DNA from: Flavobacteriaceae bacterium
GTDB lineage: Bacteria > Bacteroidota > Bacteroidia > Flavobacteriales > Flavobacteriaceae
DNA: 30,707 nt
Reading direction: 5' to 3'
NCBI GenBank assembly: GCA_002713495.1
Contig: PATA01000002.1
Location: 80,402-111,108 of the forward strand
The notes beneath the pieces are model-generated. The model did not search any database and was not told the origin of the DNA. It was given only the letters and a program-made list of their open reading frames with translations. How positions within the stretch are numbered: the first letter of the stretch is position 1; every line of letters begins with the position of its first letter. A program made the translations under genes and the position numbers. This document shows positions 1 through 8,933 of the stretch, piece by piece.

Positions 1-2678
1 GATAAAGTATGTGGAGCATTTTTAAGAATTTCAATATCCTCTGGATTATCACTTTCTATTTCCAATCTAATTGATATCATAGCTTGACAAAAACGATCAA
101 TCTCACATAAATTCTCACTCTCTGTAGGTTCAATCATCATAGTTTCAGCGACAGGAAAGGAGACAGTAGGAGCATGAAAACCATAGTCCATCAATCTTTT
201 AGCTATATCAATTACTCCAATATTTTTTTTTCTAAAACTTCTGCAATCGATAATTAATTCATGTCCAGATCTATTATTTTCTCCTGTGTATAATATTTCA
301 TAGGCTCCTTCAAGGGATTTTTTTATGTAGTTAGCATTCAAAATTGCAATTTCGGTTGATTTTTTTAATCCTCTTTTTCCAAGCATTTTTATATACCCGT
401 AGGAAATTATACAAGCAAGTGCAGAACCCCATGGAGCCCCGGAAATCCCCTTTATTGGATTTTTCCCTCCAGTTTTGATAATTGGATTTGATGGAAGAAA
501 CTTAGATAAGTGCTTCGCTACACATATTGGACCTACTCCAGGACCACCGCCTCCATGTGGAATAGCAAAAGTTTTATGTAAGTTTAAATGACATACGTCG
601 GCACCAATTATTGAAGGATTAGTTAATCCAACTTGGGCGTTCATGTTAGCTCCATCCATATAAACCTGTCCTCCATTGTCATGAATCAGCTTTGTTATAT
701 TTTTTATTTCAACTTCAAAAACACCATGAGTAGATGGGTAAGTTATCATTAAAGCAGCTAGATTATCTTTGTGAGTTTTTACTTTTTCTTTTAAATCTTC
801 TAGGTCAATATTACCATTTTGATCGGTTTTAATAACAACAACTTTCATACCTGCCATAATGGCTGAGGCAGGATTTGTTCCATGTGCAGAGGCAGGAATT
901 AAACAAATATTTCGGTTTGGATTACCTTTTGAAAAATGGTATGCCCTTATAACCATCAACCCAGCATATTCTCCTTGGGCTCCAGAATTTGGTTGAATTG
1001 AGGTGGCATGGAATCCAGTTATTTCATTTAATTGAGCGGTCAAAAAATTTAAAACTTTATGATAGCCTTTAGCCTGATTAACAGGAGCAAATGGATGAAT
1101 GTTATTCCAGTTAGAAGAACTTAACGGAAGCATTTCTGCTGCAGCATTTAATTTCATAGTGCATGAACCAAGAGAAATCATGGAATGATTAAGTGCTAAA
1201 TCTTTTAATTCAAGACTTTTAACATACCTCATTAGAGATGTTTCGGAGTGATAAGAGTTAAATACGTCCTGAGTCATAAAAGAACTTATTCTATGCATTG
1301 ATTCTCTAATTTTTAATACCGAATCTACATTTACAATAATATTTTTTTTGACTGATATATTTTTATAAAGATTAAAAACATTAAATATTTTATTTAAACT
1401 TTTTTTGTTAGTTGTCTCGTTTAATGAAATACTGACTGTTTCATCATCAATATAATTAAAGTTAATTTTAGCTTTCTCTGCAATTAATTTTAACCTAGAT
1501 GAATTAATTTTAATTTTAATTGTATCAAAGTAGAATTTATTAATTTGTACAATATCAATCTTCTTTAAATAGCTTTCAAGTTTTTTTGTGTTTTGGTGAA
1601 TTTTTTTAGCTATATGTTTTAAGCCATTTGGTCCATGGTAGACTGCATACATCCCTGCCATTACAGCCAATAAAACCTGAGCAGTACATATGTTAGATGT
1701 GGCTCGGTCTCTTTTAATGTGTTGTTCTCTTGTTTGTAAAGCCATTCTTAATGCAAAATTCCCATCCATATCTTTTGTTTCACCAATAATTCTTCCAGGA
1801 ATATTTCTTTTATATATCTCTTTGGTAGCGAAGTAGGCAGCATGGGGACCCCCATATCCTAGAGGGATACCAAAACGTTGTGTTGTACCAACAACAACAT
1901 CTACGTTGTACTTTCCAAAACCTTCTAGTAAAACTAAACTCATTAAGTCAGCTGCAACAATGACTTTGATTTCTTCATTATCTAATTTATCAGTGAAAGA
2001 TGGAATATCAATAATATTTCCATCTTTTCCGGGACATTGAATAATGACACCAAAAAAATCATTTGAAAAAATATAATTTTCTGGATCTCCAACAATTACT
2101 TTAATTCCTAGTGGCTCTGCTCTAGTTTGAATTACTGATAATGTTTGAGGTAAAACTTGGTTGTGAACAAAAAATTTTTTTGCATTAACTTTTTTATTTT
2201 TTGAATTATTAAAATTAAAAAGCATTGTCATCGCCTCAGCTGCAGAAGTACTTTCATCGAGTAAAGAAGCATTTGCAATGTTCATACCAGTTAATTCACA
2301 AACTACTGTTTGAAAATTGAATAATGCCTCAAGTCTTCCCTGAGCAATTTCAGCCTGATATGGAGTGTAAGCAGTATACCAGCCCGGGTTTTCAAGAATA
2401 TTTCTTTGTATAACCGCCGGTAAAATTGATGGATTGTATCCTAGACCTATATATGAGTCGAATATTTTATTTTTCTTTCCAATTTTGTTAATGTGGTTTA
2501 AGAAAGAATTTTCACTTATTCCCTCAGGAAGATTCAGATCTCTATTTAATCTTATATTGTTTGGAATGGTTTGATCAATAAGCTGGTCTAAACTTTCAAG
2601 ATTTAAAGATTTTAGCATTTTGGATATCTCTTTTTTTCTTGGACCAATATGTCTGAGCTCAAACAAGTCTGTATTCAT
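1..2678 (-). CDS. gcvP: Glycine dehydrogenase (decarboxylating), P-protein of the glycine cleavage system; 3' end cut by window edge
   Basis: The P-protein decarboxylates glycine with pyridoxal phosphate and passes the aminomethyl group to the lipoyl arm of the H-protein. I read the frame from ATG at 2678 to the left edge and found no stop: 892 whole codons. The N-terminus begins MNTDLFELRHIGPR, typical of the family. The C-terminal half carries the cofactor-binding stretch DVCHLNLHKTFAIPHGGGG, with the PLP lysine at about residue 702. The last readable residues are LKNAPHTL, a block near the family C-terminus, so about 50-60 residues lie outside the window (family length about 950). It is the single-chain type, with both halves fused, as usual in Bacteroidota. 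It is divergent to the UbiA-like gene. I see no glycine-riboswitch-like structure in the 119-base leader. Confidence 0.97.
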   Translation of the reverse strand, partial: MNTDLFELRHIGPRKKEISKMLKSLNLESLDQLIDQTIPNNIRLNRDLNLPEGISENSFLNHINKIGKKNKIFDSYIGLGYNPSILPAVIQRNILENPGWYTAYTPYQAEIAQGRLEALFNFQTVVCELTGMNIANASLLDESTSAAEAMTMLFNFNNSKNKKVNAKKFFVHNQVLPQTLSVIQTRAEPLGIKVIVGDPENYIFSNDFFGVIIQCPGKDGNIIDIPSFTDKLDNEEIKVIVAADLMSLVLLEGFGKYNVDVVVGTTQRFGIPLGYGGPHAAYFATKEIYKRNIPGRIIGETKDMDGNFALRMALQTREQHIKRDRATSNICTAQVLLAVMAGMYAVYHGPNGLKHIAKKIHQNTKKLESYLKKIDIVQINKFYFDTIKIKINSSRLKLIAEKAKINFNYIDDETVSISLNETTNKKSLNKIFNVFNLYKNISVKKNIIVNVDSVLKIRESMHRISSFMTQDVFNSYHSETSLMRYVKSLELKDLALNHSMISLGSCTMKLNAAAEMLPLSSSNWNNIHPFAPVNQAKGYHKVLNFLTAQLNEITGFHATSIQPNSGAQGEYAGLMVIRAYHFSKGNPNRNICLIPASAHGTNPASAIMAGMKVVVIKTDQNGNIDLEDLKEKVKTHKDNLAALMITYPSTHGVFEVEIKNITKLIHDNGGQVYMDGANMNAQVGLTNPSIIGADVCHLNLHKTFAIPHGGGGPGVGPICVAKHLSKFLPSNPIIKTGGKNPIKGISGAPWGSALACIISYGYIKMLGKRGLKKSTEIAILNANYIKKSLEGAYEILYTGENNRSGHELIIDCRSFRKKNIGVIDIAKRLMDYGFHAPTVSFPVAETMMIEPTESENLCEIDRFCQAMISIRLEIESDNPEDIEILKNAPHTL

Positions 2679-2785
2679 TATTTTTTTTCTTTAAAAGTAA
2701 CTTAATTTTCTATTTTTACATTTACCTAAAAGCATGTATTTATTTATTTTTTTCAACCAAAAATTTAATAAAAATTCTCTTTTTT

Positions 2786-2793
2786 TAGTTTTG
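2786..2793 (+). promoter_or_regulatory. Possible -7 element (TAnnTTTG) directly before the UbiA-like gene
   Basis: TAGTTTTG matches the Bacteroidota -7 consensus and ends four bases before the ATG at 2798. If used, transcription would start at or next to the start codon and the mRNA would be leaderless or nearly so. No TTG lies 17-23 bases upstream, so support is weak. Confidence 0.3.
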
Positions 2794-2797
2794 CAAA

Positions 2798-3610
2798 ATG
2801 AATTGGTTTAAAGATTTATTTGAATTGTATTTAAAAGCTAGTTTGCATGTGTCAATTTCTGTTTGGTCATTATACAAAATAACTTTTTTTTATCTAAATT
2901 CACCCCAAAACTATTGTCTAGATTGGCTTGTGTTTTCTTCCTCAATTGTTGCATATAATTTGATTAAATACACTCCTGTTTTTATTCAGAATAAAAAAAA
3001 CATATCAGCTAGTATATTAATCTTGACTTTTTTTAGTTTTTTTTCAGGATTATTTTGTTTTTTTTACATTGATTTATTAACACAAATCTTTTTCTTATTT
3101 TCCTTTATCATCGTTTTATTTTATTCAAATCCTACTTTTTTTACAATTCTTAATCTCAGAAATTATAAAGGTTTAAAAATTTTTATAGTTTCTTTAGTAT
3201 GGACAATTGTGACTTATTTTAGTTTAATTAGTCAAATGAATTTAGTATATGATTTAAGTTATATTACATTAGCTATACAAAGGTTTGTATTTATTTTTGT
3301 TTTAACCATCCCCTTTGATATTAGAGATATAAATGTTGATATGATAGAGTTAAAAACTATTCCCCAAATTTTGGGTATTCGTAGAAGCAAATTATTAGGA
3401 ATTTTATTATTAATATTTAATACCAGTATTTTTTATTTTATTAGTGAAATAAGTTCAATATTTATCCTTACAGAGGTCTTTATCAATTTAATTTTAGGCT
3501 TTTTACTAATAATTTCAGATCCAAGAAAACCTTTAAATTTTACAAGGTTTTGGGTAGAGGGAGTTCCAATAATATGGTTAATTATAGTATATATTTTTAT
3601 CCAGATCTAA
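2798..3610 (+). CDS. UbiA-family-like polytopic membrane protein
   Basis: This is a 270-residue, very hydrophobic protein with about seven or eight predicted membrane segments. It resembles the UbiA-prenyltransferase-like proteins of Bacteroidota. The second aspartate-rich motif is recognisable as D174-I-R-D177 with D181 and is followed by LKTIPQILG, a typical pairing. The first motif, usually NDxxDxxxD in true prenyltransferases, is reduced to YNLIKY at residues 53-58 and lacks the aspartates. Whether it still transfers a prenyl group, for example in quinone synthesis, is therefore uncertain. It is transcribed alone, divergent from gcvP and convergent with purE, whose 3' end it overlaps by four bases. 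The ATG at 2798 is the first start in a clean frame. The family call is moderately secure; the substrate is unknown. Confidence 0.7.
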   Translation: MNWFKDLFELYLKASLHVSISVWSLYKITFFYLNSPQNYCLDWLVFSSSIVAYNLIKYTPVFIQNKKNISASILILTFFSFFSGLFCFFYIDLLTQIFFLFSFIIVLFYSNPTFFTILNLRNYKGLKIFIVSLVWTIVTYFSLISQMNLVYDLSYITLAIQRFVFIFVLTIPFDIRDINVDMIELKTIPQILGIRRSKLLGILLLIFNTSIFYFISEISSIFILTEVFINLILGFLLIISDPRKPLNFTRFWVEGVPIIWLIIVYIFIQI

Positions 3611-4101
3611 TCATTTATTTTTTTTGAGCTTTCGATAACATTTTTTGATAACTCATTTTTGTATTCGATAATTTTTTCTTGAATTTCTGATGAATCAACC
3701 CCAATAATTTGTGCAGCAAGAATACCTGCATTTTTCGCTCCATTCAGAGCTACAGTGGCAACTGGAACCCCACCAGGCATTTGAAGAATTGATAGAACAG
3801 AATCCCATCCTTCAATCGAGTTCCTTGATTTAATTGGAACACCAATCACGGGTAAAGGGCTGAGAGAGGCAATCATTCCGGGTAGGTGAGCAGCTCCACC
3901 TGCTCCCGCTATTATAACTTTTAGCCCTCTTTTGTGAGCTTTTTTCCCATAGTCCATAAGTTTAGATGGTGTTCGATGAGCTGATACAATATCTGTCTCG
4001 GTTTCAATTTTAAATAATTTGAGAATTTCAATCGCCTCTTTCATTATTGGAAGGTCTGATTTACTTCCCATTATGATTCCTATTTTTTTTTTATTTTTCA
4101 T
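3607..4101 (-). CDS. purE: N5-carboxyaminoimidazole ribonucleotide mutase
   Basis: PurE moves the carboxylate of N5-CAIR to C4 of the imidazole ring in de novo purine synthesis, acting on the product of PurK. Class I signatures are present: GIIMGSKSDLPIM near the N-terminus, SAHRTP, GAGGAAHLPGM and LPVIGVP. I place the start at the ATG at 4101, giving 164 residues. It lies one base past the purK stop and puts the conserved GIIMGS strand near the N-terminus, as in the family. The frame is open to another ATG at 4122, but that would add seven residues and overlap purK by 20 bases. It is the second gene of a purK-purE operon and ends convergently with the UbiA-like gene. Confidence 0.96.
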   Translation of the reverse strand: MKNKKKIGIIMGSKSDLPIMKEAIEILKLFKIETETDIVSAHRTPSKLMDYGKKAHKRGLKVIIAGAGGAAHLPGMIASLSPLPVIGVPIKSRNSIEGWDSVLSILQMPGGVPVATVALNGAKNAGILAAQIIGVDSSEIQEKIIEYKNELSKNVIESSKKIND

Positions 4102-4102
4102 A

Positions 4103-5257
4103 TTATTCGGATATAACTTCAATTATTGATTTCACCTCTTTGGCAATTTTTAAAGCCTGGTTTAGGTTTTTATTTACTATTGTTACATGTCCCATTTTTC
4201 TGTTTGGATGTGTTTGTTTTTTCCCATAAATATGAGGAGTAACTCCTTCCATTACAAGAATTTGATCAATATTTTTATATACAACAGGACCAAAATTTTC
4301 TTTTTTACCAACTAGATTGACCATTACAGCGGGAATTTTATTATCGGATCTACCCAATGGTAAATTTAATATAGATCTTACATGTTGTTCAAATTGACTT
4401 GTGTAAGAAGATTCAATCGTTAAGTGTCCTGAGTTGTGTGGTCTGGGAGCAACTTCGTTTATAATGAGTTCGTCAGTTTCAGTTAAAAACATTTCAACTG
4501 CAAGAACTCCTATATGTTTGAACTTTTCAGACACTTTTTCAGCTAATTCAATAGCTTTAAGTCTAATTTTATTAGAAATTCTAGCAGGAGAAATGACATA
4601 TTCTACTTGGTTTGAAATTGAATCAAATTCCATTTCAACTACTGGATACGTTTTAACCTCACCATTTTCTCGTCTAGCAATGATAACCGAAAGCTCTGAT
4701 TTTATTGATACAAGATCTTCCGTAATACATTCGCAATCAATAATGAACTCGAGATCTTTATTTTTTCTTATTATGGAAACTCCATAACCATCATATCCCA
4801 TGGAAGCTGCTTTCCAAACAAAAGGATATGAAAGATTTCCTTTTGCAACAGAATTCTTGATAGTTTCCAGATTTGGGAATGTTTTGAAATTTGATGTAGG
4901 TATATTATTTTTTTTGTAAAAATGTTTCTGTTTAGATTTATTTTGAATTATTTCAAGAACTGACGGTTGAGGGTATATTTTAACACCATTTCTCTCAAGT
5001 TCATAAAGAGCCTTTACATTAACATTTTCTATTTCTATTGTAAGAACATCGAGCCCTAAACCAAAATTAATAACGGACTTATAATTCATTAAATCACCAG
5101 TAAAAAAATAATCACATGCTAGTTTTGATGGAGAATCAATTTTGGGGTCCAAAACGTGTGTTTGAATATCCCATTTTCTTGTAGTATATAAAATCATTTT
5201 TCCTAGCTGACCACCTCCAAGAATCCCAAGTTTTTTATTAGTTGAAAAAAAATTCAT
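4103..5257 (-). CDS. purK: N5-carboxyaminoimidazole ribonucleotide synthase, ATP-grasp
   Basis: PurK uses ATP and bicarbonate to carboxylate aminoimidazole ribonucleotide at N5, feeding PurE in purine synthesis. The 384-residue protein has the N-terminal nucleotide-fold motif KLGILGGGQLGKM (residues 9-21) and a central ATP-grasp domain with FVWKAASMGYDGYG. The metal-binding and catalytic segment contains AVEMFLT and INEVAPRPHNSGH, followed by the C-terminal PurK domain. Length is normal. It is the first gene of the purK-purE operon and divergent from adk, with 90 bases between the two starts. The segment just before the ATG is very A-rich on the coding strand, with no Shine-Dalgarno sequence. 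Confidence 0.97.
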   Translation of the reverse strand: MNFFSTNKKLGILGGGQLGKMILYTTRKWDIQTHVLDPKIDSPSKLACDYFFTGDLMNYKSVINFGLGLDVLTIEIENVNVKALYELERNGVKIYPQPSVLEIIQNKSKQKHFYKKNNIPTSNFKTFPNLETIKNSVAKGNLSYPFVWKAASMGYDGYGVSIIRKNKDLEFIIDCECITEDLVSIKSELSVIIARRENGEVKTYPVVEMEFDSISNQVEYVISPARISNKIRLKAIELAEKVSEKFKHIGVLAVEMFLTETDELIINEVAPRPHNSGHLTIESSYTSQFEQHVRSILNLPLGRSDNKIPAVMVNLVGKKENFGPVVYKNIDQILVMEGVTPHIYGKKQTHPNRKMGHVTIVNKNLNQALKIAKEVKSIIEVISE

Positions 5258-5270
5258 CGTACTTTTTTAA

Positions 5271-5278
5271 CAAAAATA
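5271..5278 (-). promoter_or_regulatory. Candidate -7 element for purK-purE
   Basis: On the minus strand the sequence reads TATTTTTG, a match to TAnnTTTG, ending 13 bases before the purK ATG. No clear TTG (-33) element sits at the right distance, so the call rests on one element and its position. Confidence 0.4.
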
Positions 5279-5320
5279 CATATATCTTTTGGTGATGAGA
5301 AAAATCCTAGACAATTTGGG

Positions 5321-5328
5321 TATATTTG
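5321..5328 (+). promoter_or_regulatory. Candidate -7 element for the adk-obg operon
   Basis: TATATTTG is an exact match to the Bacteroidota -7 consensus and ends 19 bases before the adk ATG at 5348. The nearest TTG upstream (5289-5291) is about 29 bases away, too far for a standard -33 element. The position and exact match make it likely, but it is not proven. Confidence 0.5.
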
Positions 5329-5347
5329 AGTTTAAAATAATATCCAC

Positions 5348-5932
5348 ATGCTTAACATTATACTATTTGGAAAACCTGGAGCAGGTAAAGGAACTCAAGC
5401 CGATTATATCAAAAATTATTTTGATTTAGTCCACATTTCAACTGGTGATTTATTTAGAAATAATATTAAAAACGAAACCCAAATGGGTTTAATTGCAAAA
5501 TCTTATATGGATGAAGGAAAATTAGTTCCAGACGAGGTAACCATAGATATGTTAAAAAGTGAGGTAATTAATAATAGCAAAGCAAATGGATTTATTTTTG
5601 ATGGTTTTCCCAGAACAATATCTCAGGCTGAAGTTTTAGACATATTTCTTGATTCAATGAAAATGAATATTAGGGCAACAATCTCTTTAGACGTAGAAGA
5701 CTTTATTTTGGAAGATAGATTAATCAAAAGAGGTAAAACTAGCGGTAGACTTGACGATCAAAATATAAATAAAATTAGAAACCGATTTAAAGAATACAAT
5801 AAAAAAACATTGCCTTTAATAAATTATTATAAATCTTTAAATAAGTTTTATTCAATTAGTGGAACTGGTACAATTGATGAAATTCGGGATAAATTAGTTA
5901 ATATGATTAATCAATTAAAATTAAATGACTGA
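5348..5932 (+). CDS. adk: Adenylate kinase, short form
   Basis: Adenylate kinase interconverts ATP + AMP and 2 ADP in the cytoplasm. The 194-residue protein has the P-loop [10 protein letters not shown] at residues 8-17, the AMP-binding ISTGDLFR, the FDGFPRT segment, and RLIKRG followed by GRLDD. The LID is the short type without a zinc-binding insertion, which accounts for the length. It lies divergent to purK. Its last eight bases overlap obg, so the two genes are probably translationally coupled. This adk-obg pairing fits flavobacterial gene order. The ATG start puts the P-loop at the usual distance from the N-terminus. Confidence 0.98.
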   Translation: MLNIILFGKPGAGKGTQADYIKNYFDLVHISTGDLFRNNIKNETQMGLIAKSYMDEGKLVPDEVTIDMLKSEVINNSKANGFIFDGFPRTISQAEVLDIFLDSMKMNIRATISLDVEDFILEDRLIKRGKTSGRLDDQNINKIRNRFKEYNKKTLPLINYYKSLNKFYSISGTGTIDEIRDKLVNMINQLKLND

Positions 5933-6923
5933 GGGGAACTTTGTAGATTATGTAAAAATTCATTTATCCTCAGGTAATGGAGGGAAAGGCTCGATACATC
6001 TTCGTAGAGAAAAATTTATAACAAAAGGAGGTCCAGATGGGGGAGATGGTGGAAGAGGTGGGCATATAATTGTTAGAGCAAATTCACAATTATGGACTTT
6101 ATACAGTTTTAAATATAAACGTCATTTTTCAGCTGGTCATGGGGAAAATGGTAGTAAAAATAGAAGCTCCGGTGCACAGGGCAAGGATATTTTTATTGAG
6201 GTTCCAATTGGAACAGTTGTAAAAGATTTAAGTAAGAATGTTTTATTTGAATTTGTAGAACATGGTCAAGAGTCAATTCTTTTGGAAGGCGGCTTGGGTG
6301 GTAGAGGTAATTGGCATTTTAAGTCACCAACTAGGCAAACCCCTAGATATGCTCAGCCAGGAAAAAAAGGAAAGTTACTAGATGTTATTTTTGAACTTAA
6401 GGTTCTAGCTGATGTGGGTTTAGTTGGACACCCGAATGCTGGTAAGTCAACTTTACTAGCTTCATTAACTGATGCCAAGCCAAAAATTGCAGAATATCAG
6501 TTTACGACTTTAAAACCAAATATTGGAATTGTTTCTTATCGCAATTTTCTCTCTTTCGTTATGGCTGATATTCCGGGTATCATAGAAGGTGCTTCTTTGG
6601 GAAAAGGATTAGGGCATTATTTCTTAAGACATATAGAAAGAAATTCGATTTTATTATATATGATACCTTGTGATACGAAGGATTTAAAAAATGAATTTAA
6701 TGTCTTAGTTTCTGAATTAAGAAAGTATAACTCTGAGTTATTAGATAAAGACTTTGCTGTTGCCCTTACTAAATGTGATTTGCTTGATAATGATTTGATT
6801 ATTGAGTACAAAAAGGAAATGAAGTTGATTTTTAAAGATATCCCTCATTTTATGATTTCATCAATTTCTAAAAATGGATTAAATGAGCTAAAAGATGGAT
6901 TATGGAATATACTAAACAACTAG
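5925..6923 (+). CDS. obg: Obg-family GTPase (ribosome assembly)
   Basis: Obg is an essential GTPase that binds the 50S subunit late in assembly. The 332-residue protein starts with the glycine-rich Obg fold ([25 protein letters not shown], residues about 5-160). The G domain follows: G1 GHPNAGKST, switch region with TTLKPNIG, G3 DIPG, G4 TKCD and G5 near MISSISKNG. It lacks the C-terminal OCT domain, which is normal for the shorter form. A small oddity is histidine in G1, where I would expect phenylalanine in relatives (GFPNAGKS). Its start codon lies inside the end of adk, and a 10-base gap separates it from the next, broken gene. Confidence 0.97.
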   Translation: MTEGNFVDYVKIHLSSGNGGKGSIHLRREKFITKGGPDGGDGGRGGHIIVRANSQLWTLYSFKYKRHFSAGHGENGSKNRSSGAQGKDIFIEVPIGTVVKDLSKNVLFEFVEHGQESILLEGGLGGRGNWHFKSPTRQTPRYAQPGKKGKLLDVIFELKVLADVGLVGHPNAGKSTLLASLTDAKPKIAEYQFTTLKPNIGIVSYRNFLSFVMADIPGIIEGASLGKGLGHYFLRHIERNSILLYMIPCDTKDLKNEFNVLVSELRKYNSELLDKDFAVALTKCDLLDNDLIIEYKKEMKLIFKDIPHFMISSISKNGLNELKDGLWNILNN

Positions 6924-6933
6924 AATTACTCCT

Positions 6934-8239
6934 ATGCTTTTAGTTTATACCCCTTCAGTTACCCCTAGATTAGGATATATCTTTAGACACATTTTTTTTA
7001 GGATGCTTGATGTTGAAATTAGTATAACGAGTTCAATTGAAAAATTTGTTTCTCATGATGGAGCTAAAATAAGTTATTCAGAAAAACCTCTTGGTAAAGA
7101 ACTGTTTTTTTATAGTTCTAAAATATTATTTGATTCTGGGATTCAGGATATTGAAATTGAAACATTTGATTGGAATAATCATCCAGTCTTTTTTAAAGTC
7201 CCTGAAAGCTCGGGTATTCCATTTGATATTTTCGCAGCAAGTTTTTATTTGTTAAGTCGTTATGAGGAATATTTGCCACATATTAAAGATCATATTGGAA
7301 GATATGAGTATAAAAATAGTGTTGCATTTAAAAATAATTTTTTAGAAAAACCACTCGTTGATATTTGGGTGAATGAGCTTAAAGTGGTAATAAATAACAA
7401 ATTTAATAATTTAATAAGAAAGAATAATTCCAAAAAAAAAAATTCTTCCAATCTTTGAAGTTTCAGAACCATTCAAGTTTTTAAATAAATCAATTTTTTC
7501 GATAATATTTCAGAGCTTAAATTCTATATATAGATTTGATTTAAGAACTTTTTTTAGACAAATTCTTGTATTAATTAATATAAAAAAGGATCCTTTTGAT
7601 GAATATCAATTTATTATTGATTTTTTTAAAAAAAATCAATTAAATTTTATAAGTTTTTTTAGATATAGTAGAAATAGTCTTGACGCAGCTGAAGTTACTA
7701 TTTTAAGTAAACCCTATAAGCTATTGATAAAAAATTTTTCTGATCACATTTATGTTGGACTCTTAGTTTCATATTTTGCACAATTAAATTCAAATATTTT
7801 TAAAAAGGAACATAAAAATTTAAAGGATTTAATCCACAGAAAATCATTTAGGGTAAGACTCAATAATGGAATTATTTCATTACCCACAATATATTCTGAT
7901 TTGGTTAATCAAGAAGTATCAGAGGATTACAGTATGTGTTATAACAATAAAATTGGCTTCAGGGCTAGTACCTCAGTTCCCTTTTATTTCTATGATTTAG
8001 TAAATGAAGTCCAAACTAAGTTGAAAGTCTTTCCAGTATTTGCAACTGAGGAATCAATTAGAGTTGAATCTAATTCAAAAATTTTTTTCAATTTAAAAGA
8101 AATTTTCTCCTCACTTCCGTTGAGTAATTCAATTTTTAGTTTTGTTTTTAAACCTAGTATGTTTAATAAATATAGGGAGAATTATTATTTACGTTCTTCA
8201 TTTTTAGAATATCTTAGTAATTATGGAAAACATAACTAA
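6934..8239 (+). pseudogene. Polysaccharide-deacetylase-like protein, interrupted by a +1 frameshift in an A11 tract
   Basis: Two collinear open frames (6934-7458 and up to 8239) join into one 434-residue protein if one base is removed from the 11-A tract at 7432-7442. After the tract the second frame stays open, giving KKILPIFEVSEPFKFL, so the break is a single event. The N-terminal half (LLVYTPSVTPRLGYIF, SSGIPFDIFAASFYLLSRYEEYLPH) matches my memory of Bacteroidota deacetylase-family proteins, as do EDYSM and GFRASTSVPFYFYDL (corrected residues 341-355). Residues I expect at the NodB-type active site look replaced: E175 where an aspartate is usual, and GLLVSY near residue 275 where relatives have GLHPSY. 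So even the repaired protein may be non-catalytic. It sits between obg and the YjjG-like gene, whose start it overlaps by 17 bases. It could be a decayed gene, a slippage-expressed gene or an assembly error. Confidence 0.75.
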
Positions 8240-8933
8240 AAAAAAGACAATTTTTTTTGATTTAGATCATACATTATGGGATTTTGAAAAAAACTCCAAA
8301 TTAACTTTTTTTCAACTATTTAACTATTATGATCTACCTTTTGAATACTCCTATTTTTTAAAATATTATATTCCAATAAATCATAAATATTGGGACCTCT
8401 TCAGTAGAAATAAAATTAGTAAAAGTGAATTGAGAACAGTTCGTTTCAGGGAGACGTTTGAGGTTTTAAATTTTAAATACGATACGCAATTTTTGGATAA
8501 AATTTCAAATGATTATATTGAAATTCTTCCCACAAAAACAAATCTTTTTAAGGGTGTAAAAAAAATGCTCGAAAAACTATTTTTAAAATATAATTTACAC
8601 ATTATCACAAATGGGTTTGAAGACGTACAATTAAAAAAAATCAAATTATCAGGTATATCAAAATTTTTTGGTAAGGTAATTACCTCAGAAAAAGCTGGAC
8701 AAAAAAAACCAAATCCTAAAATATTCAAATATGCTTTGAGTTTAATTGATGAGATTCCTGAAAATTGTATTATGATTGGGGATAATTTTTTTGCTGATAT
8801 TTCTGGTTCAATTAATATAGGAATGAATGCTATTCATTTTAATTCAAATAATGAAGATTATCATGATATTTGTCCAATAATTTACTCATACAACGATAAT
8901 ATATATAAACTAATAAAAAATTTAAATAAATGA
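8223..8933 (+). CDS. yjjG: YjjG-family noncanonical pyrimidine nucleotidase (HAD superfamily)
   Basis: The 236-residue protein belongs to HAD subfamily IA. YjjG-type enzymes remove phosphate from noncanonical nucleoside monophosphates, a house-cleaning role. HAD motif I is FFDLDHTLWD with nucleophile D13 and acid D15; the tryptophan after DHTL is characteristic of this group. Motif II is HIITNGF, motif III has the lysine in GQKKPNPKIF, and motif IV is GDNFFADISGS. A helical cap lies between motifs I and II. The start overlaps the end of the broken deacetylase-like gene, and the stop overlaps the ATG of the MazG-like gene (ATGA). Pairing with a nucleotide pyrophosphohydrolase supports a pool-sanitising role. 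The exact substrate is inferred from the family. Confidence 0.85.
   Translation: MENITKKKTIFFDLDHTLWDFEKNSKLTFFQLFNYYDLPFEYSYFLKYYIPINHKYWDLFSRNKISKSELRTVRFRETFEVLNFKYDTQFLDKISNDYIEILPTKTNLFKGVKKMLEKLFLKYNLHIITNGFEDVQLKKIKLSGISKFFGKVITSEKAGQKKPNPKIFKYALSLIDEIPENCIMIGDNFFADISGSINIGMNAIHFNSNNEDYHDICPIIYSYNDNIYKLIKNLNK

Noticed and set aside
2679..2797. Glycine riboswitch before gcvP
   Set aside because: The leader is AT-rich with no paired stems or the conserved purine-rich core I would expect.
3607..4122. Longer purE starting at 4122
   Set aside because: It would overlap purK by 20 bases and add seven residues absent from the family pattern; the ATG at 4101 fits better.
4434..4787. Open frame of 117 codons on the plus strand inside purK
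   Set aside because: It lies wholly opposite a well-conserved ATP-grasp gene and has no family pattern; it is a shadow frame. The same holds for the opposite-strand frames inside queA, rlmN, dnaG, the hydrolase, mraY and ftsW/murG.
7459..7723. Treating the two halves of the deacetylase-like gene as separate genes with a 265-base gap
   Set aside because: I translated the gap in the second frame and found it open right back to the A11 tract, so there is no intergenic region.
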